Source: CAYOEV01 sp964403075 (GTDB lineage Bacteria; Bacteroidota; Bacteroidia; Cytophagales; Cyclobacteriaceae). From it: DNA of 53,141 nucleotides. Within the stretch, counting starts at the first letter, position 1. Every line of letters begins with the position of its first letter. Under the pieces are notes generated by a model. The model did no database searches and was not told the DNA's origin. It saw only the letters and a program-made list of their open reading frames with translations. The position numbers and the translations under genes were made by a program. This document shows, in pieces, positions 9,229-18,259 of the stretch. The stretch lies in contig CAYOEV010000016.1 in the NCBI GenBank assembly GCA_964403075.1, positions 1 to 53,141 on the forward strand. The letters are read 5' to 3'.

Positions 9229-10263
9229 TCATTTGGAACTATTATTTGGCTCATCCTCAGACAGGGCCTGATCATCAGAGGCCTCCTCGTTATAATCGGT
9301 GCTGGCCACATGGGCATCATATCCCTTTTCTGAAAGCCAAGAAGCAAATACTTCCTGGTACCCATGCGTAACATACACTCTTTCCGCGCCTGTCGCAGCA
9401 ACGGCTTCATTCAGACCTTTCCAGTCTGCATGATCGGAAAGAACAAATCCTCTGTCTACATTTTGTCTCCGCTTGGTGCCTCGTAAACTCATCCAACCGG
9501 AGGCAATAGCCGTACGATAGGGTTTAAACTTATTCATCCATGGGGTACCTAAGGCTGAAGAGGGCGTGATCACCAACTGGCCTGTATAATCATTTTTTGG
9601 AATGCCCTTATTTGCATGCAAATGGGCTGGCAACTTAATGCCATGGGCCAAAAAAGCGTTATTAATCTGGGCCACTGCACCGTGCGTATACACTCGCCCG
9701 ATAGACAAATCCAGACCACAAAGAAGACGTTGGGATTTACCTAAACTGTAACCACACAGTACACTCGTAAAACCTTCATCCTGATTTTTACGCCACCAGC
9801 CATTGATGGCATCAAAAGTCGATTGATCGTCGGCCCATCGATAGACAGGTAGCCCAAAGGTACTTTCCGAAATGAATGTATGACAGGCAACAGGCTCAAA
9901 GGGAACAGCTAAATTATCGGACTGGGTTTTATAATCCCCAGAAAAGACCCAAATCTCTCCATTATATTCCACCCGAATCTGAGCGGATCCAATGATGTGG
10001 CCCGCAGGATGAAAGGAAAAGGTAACACCGTTTAGACAAAAAGCTTCGCCGTAACTTTTCGTTTCCAAGTTGATGTGCGCACCTAGCCGCAATTTTAGTA
10101 TTGGTGCTGAATCGTGCTGGGCACAATAGCTTCCCATGCCCGAACGCGCATGGTCGGCATGCGCATGACTAATGATGGCCCGGTCTACCCTACGCCATGG
10201 GTCCAGATAGACATCCGCCTGCTCGCAGTAAATACCTCTATCGGTAAAGGTCAATAACCCCAT
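9229..10263 (-). CDS. Ligase-associated DNA damage response exonuclease (MBL fold)
   Basis: This 344-residue metallo-beta-lactamase-fold nuclease carries the metal motif HAHADH at residues 33-38, a further metal His in PAGHIIGSAQ, and a late LSDHADW block. A late VYVTHGYQ is typical of beta-CASP-like nucleases. Together with the nearby ligase, helicase and PdeM it is the fourth member of the cassette, described for the family as an exonuclease or processing nuclease. It is the promoter-proximal gene, 75 bp from a divergent DNase I-like gene. Confidence 0.9.
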   Translation of the reverse strand: MGLLTFTDRGIYCEQADVYLDPWRRVDRAIISHAHADHARSGMGSYCAQHDSAPILKLRLGAHINLETKSYGEAFCLNGVTFSFHPAGHIIGSAQIRVEYNGEIWVFSGDYKTQSDNLAVPFEPVACHTFISESTFGLPVYRWADDQSTFDAINGWWRKNQDEGFTSVLCGYSLGKSQRLLCGLDLSIGRVYTHGAVAQINNAFLAHGIKLPAHLHANKGIPKNDYTGQLVITPSSALGTPWMNKFKPYRTAIASGWMSLRGTKRRQNVDRGFVLSDHADWKGLNEAVAATGAERVYVTHGYQEVFASWLSEKGYDAHVASTDYNEEASDDQALSEDEPNNSSK

Positions 10264-10338
10264 CCCAGTATAAGTAATTGATCATCAGATAAGTTTATTT
10301 GAGCCTTAGAATTTTGTATTTTCAACAAAAGAATTGCT

Positions 10339-11439
10339 ATGCCCTGGTACAATGATTTACGGCCACCTCAAGATCACAAAGAAAAGGATTACGCACTGGT
10401 ATTTCCAGAAATGCCTCCTGAAGACAAAAAACGTTGCATTCAAAACCTTGTCCAACTCCGCAAAGGACTTGGTGAAAAGGTGCCTTTAAAATCAGCTGAC
10501 GACAGCCTACTGCTTTGCTCCTGGAACCTCAAGGAGTTTGGGCACCTCGACAAGCGACTACCTGAAACCTATTTTTACATCGCAGAGATCATTGATAAAT
10601 TCGATCTGGTGGCCATTCAGGAAATCAAAGGTGGATTAAATGACCTCCACATCATTATGCGTCTGCTGGGAAGAAATTGGGGGTACATCATCACGGACAT
10701 CACAGAAGGTCGGGCGGGCAATAGTGAACGCTTCGGTTACATTTACGACAAGCGAAAAGTAGAGCCATCCGGGTTGTCCGGGGAGATTGTACTGTGGGAA
10801 GAATTGACACGGAACAGTTCCATTCAACAGTTAAAACGAACACCAGCCATCACAGGCTTTCGCGCTGGATGGAAAAACTTTGCCATTGTCAATGTACACT
10901 TGCATCCGGGCAATCAGGCAGATGACCGGGAGCATCGCAAAGTAGAAATTGAGCTTTTGCTGGCAGCGCTGGAAGAAAAATACCGCCGATCCAATTTGTG
11001 GAATGAAAACATCTTGCTGCTGGGAGATACCAACATATACAGAACCAACATTGATCAGTTGGCACTTTTTGAACAACATCAATTTCGCGAGTCCCAATCA
11101 CTTATGGACTTGCCCACCAACGTAAGTGAAACAGAAATCTATGATCGCATTTTTATGCGTGTCAATTCCTTCTTTCAATTGAAAACTCAAAATGGCAAAG
11201 AGGTGGCCGGGGTTCTGGATGTCTTCGACTACGTATTTAATAATTACCAACCGTACGAATCGTACATGAGCCAACACAAAGAAGACCCTTCTACCCTGGT
11301 CACCGGAGCTGATAAACTTGCTTACTTTGACAGGTTCTGGAAACGCAACCAACTTTCCGACCATAACCCAGTTTGGATACAGATAGAGGCCGACTCTGCC
11401 TCATCATTTCTACAACATAAATTGAACGCTTACACTTAA
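10339..11439 (+). CDS. Endonuclease/exonuclease/phosphatase (DNase I-like) family protein
   Basis: This is a 366-residue DNase I-fold protein. The motifs are SWNLKEFG (Asn of motif I) near residue 55, AIQEIKG (catalytic Glu) near 95, LLGDTNIY near 230, and SDHNPVW (catalytic Asp-His) near 345. There is no signal peptide, so it should be cytoplasmic and is more likely a nuclease acting on DNA or RNA than a secreted DNase. It is transcribed divergently from the MBL exonuclease across 75 bp, which makes a functional link with the repair cassette plausible but unproven. Confidence 0.85.
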   Translation: MPWYNDLRPPQDHKEKDYALVFPEMPPEDKKRCIQNLVQLRKGLGEKVPLKSADDSLLLCSWNLKEFGHLDKRLPETYFYIAEIIDKFDLVAIQEIKGGLNDLHIIMRLLGRNWGYIITDITEGRAGNSERFGYIYDKRKVEPSGLSGEIVLWEELTRNSSIQQLKRTPAITGFRAGWKNFAIVNVHLHPGNQADDREHRKVEIELLLAALEEKYRRSNLWNENILLLGDTNIYRTNIDQLALFEQHQFRESQSLMDLPTNVSETEIYDRIFMRVNSFFQLKTQNGKEVAGVLDVFDYVFNNYQPYESYMSQHKEDPSTLVTGADKLAYFDRFWKRNQLSDHNPVWIQIEADSASSFLQHKLNAYT

Positions 11440-11498
11440 GTGCAAACACGTAAATCGAGCTTAAACTACGGAAAGTCATATTTTCATTTAAGTGCAAA
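11436..11498. repeat. 11-bp direct repeat pair
   Basis: TTAAGTGCAAA occurs at 11436-11446 and again at 11488-11498, so that one copy overlaps the stop region of the nuclease gene and the other lies just beyond the end of the convergent metalloprotease gene. The function is unknown and chance is possible. Confidence 0.3.
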
Positions 11499-11503
11499 TG
11501 ATT

Positions 11504-12358
11504 TTATAAGTCCTGTGTATCAAAGGTATCGCCCTGATTGATGTCACCAGTTTCGAAACCTTTTTTAAACCAACGAATGCGCTGAGCAGAAGTACCATGT
11601 GTAAAACTATCCGGTACCACATGACCGCGGGCACGCTTTTGAATGGTGTCGTCACCAATTGCATTTGCTGCCTGCAGTGCCTCTTCAATGTCACCCGGGT
11701 CTAAAATTTGTTTCATCCGCTGCGCATGGTGCGCCCATACCCCGGCCAGAAAGTCTGCCTGCAATTCCAGACGAACCGAGTATCGATTGTATGCTGTCTC
11801 GCTCACCTTGGCCCTGATTTCTGCCATCTGGTCAGTAATGCCTAGCAGATTTTGAATGTGGTGCCCGACCTCATGGGCAAGCACATAGGCAATGGCAAAA
11901 TCACCAGGTGCCTGAAAGCGATCTGTCAGCTCATGACAAAAATCAAGATCGATATAAATCTGATCATCCCCCGGACAGTAAAACGGACCGATGGCTTCGG
12001 TGGCACGGCCACAAGCTGAGGACACCACGTCGTGAAATACCACAAGTGACGGTGCCTCGTACGTACGACCTTCAGCGTTAAAAAGTCGATCCCATACGTC
12101 TTCTGTGTCCGCCAAGACCACACCCAAAAATTCTACCAATTCATCCTCTTCCGGGGTGCTTTCATAAGCAGAACCTACACCGGTAGATGAAGTGTCTACT
12201 GCACTGAGTAACTCCAATGGGTTTCGACCCATTACTACCATGAGCACGATGATAACCACAGTCACCAAACCCCCACCGAGTCGAAAGCTCTTGGATCCGG
12301 TGGCACGATGTCTTCTGTCGTCTACACGTGTGCTTTTACGACGTCCTCTCCATTTCAT
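11504..12358 (-). CDS. Neutral zinc metallopeptidase, YpfJ family
   Basis: This is a YpfJ-type (putative neutral zinc metallopeptidase) protein. I place the start at the ATG at 12358, because family members begin MKWRGRR followed by a basic stretch; the upstream in-frame ATG at 12403 adds 15 unlike residues. One transmembrane helix (about residues 30-45) puts the enzyme in the periplasm or facing it. The zincin motif HEVGHH starts at residue 162, with a downstream acidic ligand region (RLELQADFLAG). The length (284 residues) is normal for the family. The physiological substrate is unknown. It is monocistronic and convergent with the DNase I-like gene. Confidence 0.9.
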   Translation of the reverse strand: MKWRGRRKSTRVDDRRHRATGSKSFRLGGGLVTVVIIVLMVVMGRNPLELLSAVDTSSTGVGSAYESTPEEDELVEFLGVVLADTEDVWDRLFNAEGRTYEAPSLVVFHDVVSSACGRATEAIGPFYCPGDDQIYIDLDFCHELTDRFQAPGDFAIAYVLAHEVGHHIQNLLGITDQMAEIRAKVSETAYNRYSVRLELQADFLAGVWAHHAQRMKQILDPGDIEEALQAANAIGDDTIQKRARGHVVPDSFTHGTSAQRIRWFKKGFETGDINQGDTFDTQDL

Positions 12359-12908
12359 TTCATTATCATTTAATGCCGGATGAAAATATGAAACTTGCGC
12401 CATTTATCCCACATGCCCAGGATAATCTATTACACAACATGACACATCTTGACCTAGACATCTATCCTTAATTTTTCTGAGGTTTACATCTACCCTTATT
12501 GTTCCAACCACAAGCTACCCGGTCCTCATGTTAAGCATGTCTATGGAATTGACTGGCGACTCCAAAACCGCAACTCTGGCTGATTTTCTCACAAGCCTTT
12601 ATCAATTCAAAACCAAAAAACAAGTGAATAAGCCAAGACGCCAGACCCACGTACATTGTGCATGGACGTTATTGATGAAATAACCCCGAAACCGATTACC
12701 GAACATGAGTCAACATTCTTTTTGCTTGTGATCGGTCGATATTTCAAATGCTGCGACTGCAGAAATAAAGGCAATCCGGAAAATATTATCTCCTTCTGAC
12801 TTTATTTTCAATTTATACCCAAATAGGTTCTGCCTATTTTTAGGCGCTAAGGGTTACGCGCTTTTCCTCAACCTTGATTTTATTTACGCATCTTTTTGAG
12901 ACTGTCAA
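12359..12908. other. 550-bp divergent intergenic region, no firm content
   Basis: This long spacer separates the divergent metalloprotease and DUF2752 genes and must hold both promoters, but I find no exact TAnnTTTG core. It contains an imperfect direct repeat (ACATCTATCCTTA at 12458-12470 and ACATCTACCCTTA at 12486-12498) and a small 5-bp hairpin, GCCTA-TTTT-TAGGC, near 12830. A 45-codon ATG frame at 12662-12799 resembles no known protein and is not called. Confidence 0.5.
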
Positions 12909-13202
12909 ATGAAAATTATCAAATATGTGTGGTCCCGAAGACTCCTGCTGCTATTGACCTGCAGTTTTGTCATGGTATTGGCCCTAAACGCTTATGGGGT
13001 GCCCGTTTGGCGACCGTCTTGTCTCATTTCTGCCTACACGCCATTCAAATGTCTGGGTTGCGGCATGAGCCATGCAATGATGGCTTTGATGCAGGGCGAA
13101 TGGACGACTGCCTGGAACCAAAATCCTTTGATTTTCTTCTGGATCCCGTGTGGATGCCTGGCTTTTTTAGTAGATTTCCACCGGTACAACCAATTATCCT
13201 AA
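12909..13202 (+). CDS. DUF2752 domain-containing membrane protein
   Basis: This 97-residue protein has two hydrophobic segments (about 12-32 and 73-90) flanking the DUF2752 signature: a Pro-Cys region, then TPFKCLGCGMSHA and a hydrophilic GEWTTAWNQNPL. The cysteine/glycine core resembles a metal or heme-like loop, but no biochemical function is established for the family. Upstream sequence gives an ATG start with a short A-rich leader. It is followed after 5 bp by a larger membrane protein gene, with which it probably shares a transcript and a membrane role. Confidence 0.85.
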   Translation: MKIIKYVWSRRLLLLLTCSFVMVLALNAYGVPVWRPSCLISAYTPFKCLGCGMSHAMMALMQGEWTTAWNQNPLIFFWIPCGCLAFLVDFHRYNQLS

Positions 13203-13207
13203 CCAAA

Positions 13208-14023
13208 ATGAAACCAATACACGAACGATTGATAGCCGAAGGATATACCTTCGATATGCAGGCCTACTTTTCGGAGGGTTGGCAACTATTCAAAAAACAA
13301 GCCGGAAGTTTTATTGGCTACAGCTTGATCTATTTTGTAATTTCTTTTGCAGCTGCCTTCACCATTGGTTTAATACCGGTGTTAGGAAGTTTTGCCACGC
13401 AGATACTGGGCTATTGCCTCATTGGTGGCGCGTACGTATTTGCTCGAAATTCACTCACAACGGAGGCTGAGTTCTCCCAACTTTTTGATGGCTTTAAAGA
13501 ATTACAACGTCTGGCCGTTCACTATTTATTCATGTTGTTATTCGTACTGCCGATACTTATTCCAATATTTCTGCTGGTAGGTACTGATCTGTTAGAAAGC
13601 AATTTTCAGAATTTGGAAGAAGTAGAATATATCCTAGATAATATTGGCTTCACCGCGATTCTAACTGGTGTCGCACTACTCATTTATTTAGCAGTGCTTT
13701 ATACACTCTACGCATTGACGATACCCATTATCATGGAGCATAAAGAATATTCGGCTTGGCAAGCCATGGAGTTAAGTCGTAAAATAGTTAGCAAAAAGCT
13801 ATTTGCCTTTATCTCATTTTACGTCATCATCATTTTTCTTTCAGTTATCGCTTCTGTGCTCACCTGCTTTTTGTATGCATTTTTGATGGCCATCCCGCTT
13901 TATATCTGCTTCAATTTTGCCGCCTACCGGCAGATTGTTCAGCCTGACCTTCAGGATTTATCGAATCAAATTGACTTGTTCGGCGCTGGGGAAAATGACA
14001 TAAATACAGAATCTCAGGAGTAA
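13208..14023 (+). CDS. Uncharacterised polytopic membrane protein
   Basis: This 271-residue protein starts at ATG 13208, 5 bp after the DUF2752 gene; the frame is open further upstream only because it overlaps that gene. It has about five hydrophobic segments (near 38-60, 64-80, 112-132, 160-185 and 210-245). An amphipathic N-terminal region (YFSEGWQLFKKQAG) resembles membrane proteins that open with a short helix lying on the membrane. The tail is acidic and soluble. I cannot name a characterised family and no function is claimed. Pairing of a DUF2752 protein with such a protein is the only context clue. Confidence 0.75.
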   Translation: MKPIHERLIAEGYTFDMQAYFSEGWQLFKKQAGSFIGYSLIYFVISFAAAFTIGLIPVLGSFATQILGYCLIGGAYVFARNSLTTEAEFSQLFDGFKELQRLAVHYLFMLLFVLPILIPIFLLVGTDLLESNFQNLEEVEYILDNIGFTAILTGVALLIYLAVLYTLYALTIPIIMEHKEYSAWQAMELSRKIVSKKLFAFISFYVIIIFLSVIASVLTCFLYAFLMAIPLYICFNFAAYRQIVQPDLQDLSNQIDLFGAGENDINTESQE

Positions 14024-14061
14024 TGTATTTCTGAATTTTCGTACACAATTAAAAGGAAATT

Positions 14062-15387
14062 TTAAATGGCTGCTCGGGCCTTCAATTCAATGTATTTATT
14101 GATCGTATTGATGGTGAGTTGTTGTGGTTCGGTAAGTATGGTATAGATACCATTTTTGTTAAGTTCTTTGATAATTAACTGTTTTTCATATTGTGCTTTC
14201 TCGGCCATGGTTTGTTCATACGCGCCAACGAGATTAAAGGCCTGATTATCGGCTTTGGCATTGATTTCGGTATTATCAAAAACAACCGTACACAAGAGAT
14301 GGTCTTTACCTATGACCTTCAGATAGGCGAGCTGCCGGCGCAGTGTCACGTAGGAATCGAAATTGGTGAATAAAATCAATAGACTACGCTTTCTGATACG
14401 CATTTTGACGTTTCTATATAACCTGGCAAAATCTGATTCACGCAATCTCGTTTCCTGGTCATATAGGAGGTCTGCTATGGTGCTGATCTGGGACCGATTA
14501 GATTGGGCCAATAGAAAGCTACCAATTTTATCAGAGAAGGTAACAAGGCCTGAACGGTCGTTTTTATAGATGGCAATTGATGCCATCACCAAAGATGTGT
14601 TGACAGCGTAATCCATTAACGTCATCCCGTCGAAGGGCATGTGCATCAGTCTGCCTTTGTCTATTAAACAGTAAACATTCTGCGCGCGCTCTTCTTGGTA
14701 TTGGTTCACCATAAGGTCGTTGTGATGTGCAGAGGCTTTCCAGTTGATGGTCCGGAAATCGTCACCTTGTACGTATTCACGTATTTGTTCAAACTCATTG
14801 TTGGCTCCCAGTTTACGAATCTTCTTGACCCCTATTTCCGATATTCGGTTGTTGATAGCTAGAAAAGAGAACTTCTTCGCCTGAATGAAAGAAGGGTAAA
14901 CCTTTATACTCCTGGATAAATCAAACGTCAAACGACGTTGGACCAGCGCCAGTCGGGAAGAGACCAACACATGTACCCGTCCAAAGGAATACTTGCCACG
15001 CTCGGTCGGACGCACGGTATAGTTGATTTCCTGTTCAAACTGCGGGGGCAAGTGGTCATAAAAAAAGTGTCTATCCCTCAGTTGTAGTTGCACCGGGAAT
15101 TCATCAATCACTTCAATAAATGTGACAAAATGATAGACCGAGTTTAATCTCAGACACACACGATTTTCATCGCCGTTGGATAATTTATCCTCTAAATCTC
15201 TACTGGCCTTTATAGGTGCCGATATTGAAAAAAGTTGACTCACCTCAACGACTACGAGAACGAAAAGAATGAATAGCGCCACTTGCCCCAAAGTGAAAAA
15301 AATAGGGTAAGGAAATCCTAAACAAAATAGGCCGCTGACGGACACCAGCAGGATGAGCAGGCGATCATTCAAATACAGACTTTTCAT
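14062..15387 (-). CDS. DUF58 domain-containing protein
   Basis: This 441-residue protein has two transmembrane helices near the N-terminus (about 9-45), a beta-rich region, and then the DUF58 signature near 200: REYVQGDDFRTINWKASA. A von Willebrand A-like region follows (CLIDKGRLM, then LVTFSDK and LILFTNFDS). DUF58 proteins occur next to MoxR AAA+ ATPases and are thought to be their substrate or adaptor partners. Here it follows the MoxR gene after 3 bp and is the last gene of the operon. Confidence 0.9.
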   Translation of the reverse strand: MKSLYLNDRLLILLVSVSGLFCLGFPYPIFFTLGQVALFILFVLVVVEVSQLFSISAPIKASRDLEDKLSNGDENRVCLRLNSVYHFVTFIEVIDEFPVQLQLRDRHFFYDHLPPQFEQEINYTVRPTERGKYSFGRVHVLVSSRLALVQRRLTFDLSRSIKVYPSFIQAKKFSFLAINNRISEIGVKKIRKLGANNEFEQIREYVQGDDFRTINWKASAHHNDLMVNQYQEERAQNVYCLIDKGRLMHMPFDGMTLMDYAVNTSLVMASIAIYKNDRSGLVTFSDKIGSFLLAQSNRSQISTIADLLYDQETRLRESDFARLYRNVKMRIRKRSLLILFTNFDSYVTLRRQLAYLKVIGKDHLLCTVVFDNTEINAKADNQAFNLVGAYEQTMAEKAQYEKQLIIKELNKNGIYTILTEPQQLTINTINKYIELKARAAI

Positions 15388-15390
15388 CGA

Positions 15391-16371
15391 CTACCTGGGC
15401 ACTTCAACGGACTCAATGATATCTTTTACAATGGCCACTGATCGTATGCCTTCCATTTCTTTTTCCGGGGTTGGTACCACGCGGTGCGAAAGTACCGGGT
15501 AAGTGACCGACCTAATATCCTCGGGCGTGATGAAATCTCTTCCTCGAATAGCAGCTATGGCTTTTGAAGCATTCAGAATGCCAATAGAAGCTCTGGGCGA
15601 CGCGCCAAGAAATATATCATGGTGGTTTCGCGTGCTTTCTACCAATTTTACAATGTACTGAATGAGGTGGGGTTCGATGTGAATCTTGCCTACCAATTCT
15701 CTAAACATGCCCAAAGTTTTCTTGTTTAAAATGGGATGAACATTACTTAAGTCACGTGTGATGAGCTGACCGGATACGCCTTCCAGGATTTTTATTTCTT
15801 CTTCTATTGTGGGATAATCCACATCAATTTTAAATATAAATCGATCCAGTTGTGCTTCAGGTAGCTTGTAGGTGCCCTCGTGCTCTACGGGATTTTGCGT
15901 AGCCAGGACAATGAATGGAAAATCCAGGGGGTAAGAATGACCATCAATGCTCACCTGGTATTCTTCCATACATTCAAAAAGCGCGGCCTGCGTCTTGGCA
16001 GGTGCCCGGTTGATCTCGTCAATCAGCACGACATTAGAAAATATGGGGCCCTTTTTAAACTCAAAATCATTGTTTTTGGCATTGAAGATATTTGTGCCCG
16101 TCACATCTGCCGGCATGAGATCGGGCGTAAACTGTATGCGTGAAAAATCAGCATTCAATACCCGCGCAATGAGTTTAGCCGTGTAAGTCTTCGCAACGCC
16201 CGGTACCCCTTCAATCAATAAATGACCACCTGCCAGTATACCTGCCAGCGCAAGCTCTACCAGCTCCGTCTGCCCGACAAGCTTTTTACCTATTTCCTGC
16301 TTCAGGCGAGACATATGCTCACTGAGTGGTGCCAAGTCAAGGCGGTTTTCGAAAGGTTGTTCTTCGGTCAT
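15391..16371 (-). CDS. MoxR family AAA+ ATPase
   Basis: This 326-residue protein has the MoxR AAA+ layout: Walker A GVPGVAKT at 55-62, Walker B VVLIDEINRAPAK near 115, sensor 1 LATQNP near 160, and the arginine-finger and sensor 2 region (GASPRASIGIL) near 260. MoxR ATPases act as chaperones that mature or assemble partner complexes, usually together with DUF58 and von Willebrand A proteins. The gene overlaps the DUF4350 gene by 4 bp upstream and leads into the DUF58 gene, so the complex is probably made from one transcript. Confidence 0.95.
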   Translation of the reverse strand: MTEEQPFENRLDLAPLSEHMSRLKQEIGKKLVGQTELVELALAGILAGGHLLIEGVPGVAKTYTAKLIARVLNADFSRIQFTPDLMPADVTGTNIFNAKNNDFEFKKGPIFSNVVLIDEINRAPAKTQAALFECMEEYQVSIDGHSYPLDFPFIVLATQNPVEHEGTYKLPEAQLDRFIFKIDVDYPTIEEEIKILEGVSGQLITRDLSNVHPILNKKTLGMFRELVGKIHIEPHLIQYIVKLVESTRNHHDIFLGASPRASIGILNASKAIAAIRGRDFITPEDIRSVTYPVLSHRVVPTPEKEMEGIRSVAIVKDIIESVEVPR

Positions 16372-17609
16372 GTTCGGTGTTTCTTGAAGTTTTGAATTAA
16401 TCGATTAAATCTGAGAAAATCGGCTTCAACGATAGACGCACGATTTTTGAGTTGGTCATACAAAGTAAATAGCTCTTGAATGTTTGCCAGGCCTACATTG
16501 GACTTATTGGCCAGCCTTTCCATGAAAACCGGATCTATCTGATGAGTGGACAGATTATATTTTTTACGAATAAATTCAAGCAAATAGGTCATTTTTTTTT
16601 GTGCCATATCCCCATGATCGCCACGAAGCAAGTATAGGCGACTCAATGTCTCTGCAAACTTGAGGCTTATATTTTCAGGTGGGTTGATAATGGGTACGGG
16701 ACGCTCTTTGCGCTTCACCTGGAAGGCAAAAAATATGAGTAATGAAAATAGCAGCGTATAGAAGCCCCATTTCAAGGAAGGACGCGAGTGAATAAAGGAT
16801 AAAAGACCTGGCGACTTTCGTCTTCCCATGAACCAGGAGCCCCAGCGGGTATTCTCATTTGGCAAATTCAGTAGTAAGGTTTCACTCACTTTTGGTTTAA
16901 CTTTCAGCAGATAGTAATTAGTGAAAGTAATTGGCAGGGTGAAATAAGTAATGTACCCGGCTCCCACCCTTACTTTTACAGCCACCACGTGATTGAGCGA
17001 GTTAGTGGCCAATACTTCCGCACTGTCTGGAAAATTGACAATCCGTGCAAAAATGCCGTAAGGCTTCATCTGACTGGTATCACCTGCCATGCATATTTGA
17101 TAATGTGCACTTGCTGAAGTGGTAGCGGTATCTAAAAATTGACTACTAATTTCTAACCCAAGCATACGTGTGATTTCCGATTCATCGTCGTAGGAGGCAA
17201 TTAGCGCCTCGTTACCATGGTAAACATGTAAAAGAAGGCTTTTGGCATCCTGGTAATTCATGGAGAAATACTGCGAGATGGCTACGAAGTTAAATTTTTG
17301 CTGAAAGGACGGGTCCACTTCGTGAAGGACCGGAACATCCTGATATTCATATTTTGATACATAGTAGCTGGACAAATCATCGGTACTCAAACGCGCAATC
17401 TCCTTCCCTGGAAAGATGTTTGGCATTTGCTCGTTGAGAACATTCAGGTCATACGGCTGTTTACCCTCGGGTAAATATCTAGGTAACCAGATGAAGTTTT
17501 TGGAACCGCCTGAAAATTCCAGGAGAAGTGTGTAAAGTAAAATGATCAGGAATGAGGCAAGCACGCCTATTGCTAATTTATTTAGTATTTGTCGCTTTTG
17601 CCTTCTCAC
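16368..17609 (-). CDS. DUF4350 domain-containing membrane protein
   Basis: This 413-residue protein has a transmembrane helix at about 11-30, a large periplasmic region of mixed alpha/beta character (35-270) and a second helix at about 285-305. A cytoplasmic tail with a helical DNA-binding-like or coiled composition follows. This matches the DUF4350 proteins found between DUF4129 and MoxR genes in Bacteroidota. The function is unknown; the large extracytoplasmic domain is a possible sensor or scaffold. It overlaps both neighbours by 4 bp (ATGA), which indicates a coupled operon. Confidence 0.8.
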   Translation of the reverse strand: MRRQKRQILNKLAIGVLASFLIILLYTLLLEFSGGSKNFIWLPRYLPEGKQPYDLNVLNEQMPNIFPGKEIARLSTDDLSSYYVSKYEYQDVPVLHEVDPSFQQKFNFVAISQYFSMNYQDAKSLLLHVYHGNEALIASYDDESEITRMLGLEISSQFLDTATTSASAHYQICMAGDTSQMKPYGIFARIVNFPDSAEVLATNSLNHVVAVKVRVGAGYITYFTLPITFTNYYLLKVKPKVSETLLLNLPNENTRWGSWFMGRRKSPGLLSFIHSRPSLKWGFYTLLFSLLIFFAFQVKRKERPVPIINPPENISLKFAETLSRLYLLRGDHGDMAQKKMTYLLEFIRKKYNLSTHQIDPVFMERLANKSNVGLANIQELFTLYDQLKNRASIVEADFLRFNRLIQNFKKHRT

Positions 17610-18259
17610 CGGATCCTGGTTTGCGTGGCGCGCTGCGCAACTTCCACTTGAGCCAATAATTCAGAAGTCGCCTCAAACTCACCGTACCAAACATATTCGT
17701 AGAGGTATAGCAGGCGGCTGAAGTCAGGTTTTACCACATCTGGTAACTCATCGAGGTAGTTATAATTGGTTTTTTCCATTTTCCATTCAATGAATTGATG
17801 TCGGTGACAATCCCGCAATACCAAAAGGTACATATACCGGATGGCCAGACGGTAGTTACCCTCCGACCTGGCCTTGTCGATCAAACTTTGCCAATCGGTA
17901 TCATCAAAATCCTTTTCATCTGTAATTACCAGTGCATCACCTGCCGCCACCTTTTCTCCAGGATGACGGATCGAGCCCTGGCTATTTTTGACAACCGCAT
18001 AGATAACCATGCCAATCAGCCCGGCTAAAAGCAGGTAACCCAGCGGACTGCTGAACAACCATTCGATAATCCCGGCAATACCCTTTAGCAGACGTTGCAA
18101 CCATCCAAGGTCTTGTTTAGGGGTTTCTTCTGCACGTTTTTCATAGTCATAAGCGTCCAGCTGATTGAGTCGATCAAATTCTTTTTCTTCATACCCGCGC
18201 TCCTGAGCTAGGATAATCACACCCTGAAAAAGAAAAAGAAGCATGAATAGCGATTTCAA
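17606..18259 (-). CDS. DUF4129 domain-containing protein (TTG start proposed)
   Basis: I start this gene at TTG 18259, where the start and the SpoIIM stop share the tetranucleotide TTGA. That gives a lysine followed by a hydrophobic signal sequence ending near AQE, and 217 residues in all. An ATG exists at 18244 but loses the positive charge; an upstream start at 18307 would put the signal deep inside the protein. After the signal come an acidic linker, a transmembrane helix (about 77-95), and the DUF4129 domain at the C-terminus with the YMYLLVLRDCHR and LLYLYEYVWYGEF elements. It belongs to the SpoIIM/MoxR membrane module. Confidence 0.8.
   Translation of the reverse strand: MKSLFMLLFLFQGVIILAQERGYEEKEFDRLNQLDAYDYEKRAEETPKQDLGWLQRLLKGIAGIIEWLFSSPLGYLLLAGLIGMVIYAVVKNSQGSIRHPGEKVAAGDALVITDEKDFDDTDWQSLIDKARSEGNYRLAIRYMYLLVLRDCHRHQFIEWKMEKTNYNYLDELPDVVKPDFSRLLYLYEYVWYGEFEATSELLAQVEVAQRATQTRIR

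Noticed and set aside
12662..12799. A 45-codon ATG frame with a Cys-Cys-Asp-Cys cluster in the long intergenic region.
   Set aside because: There is no recognised similarity and no start signal, and short open frames are expected in 550 bp. It would need conservation or transcription data.
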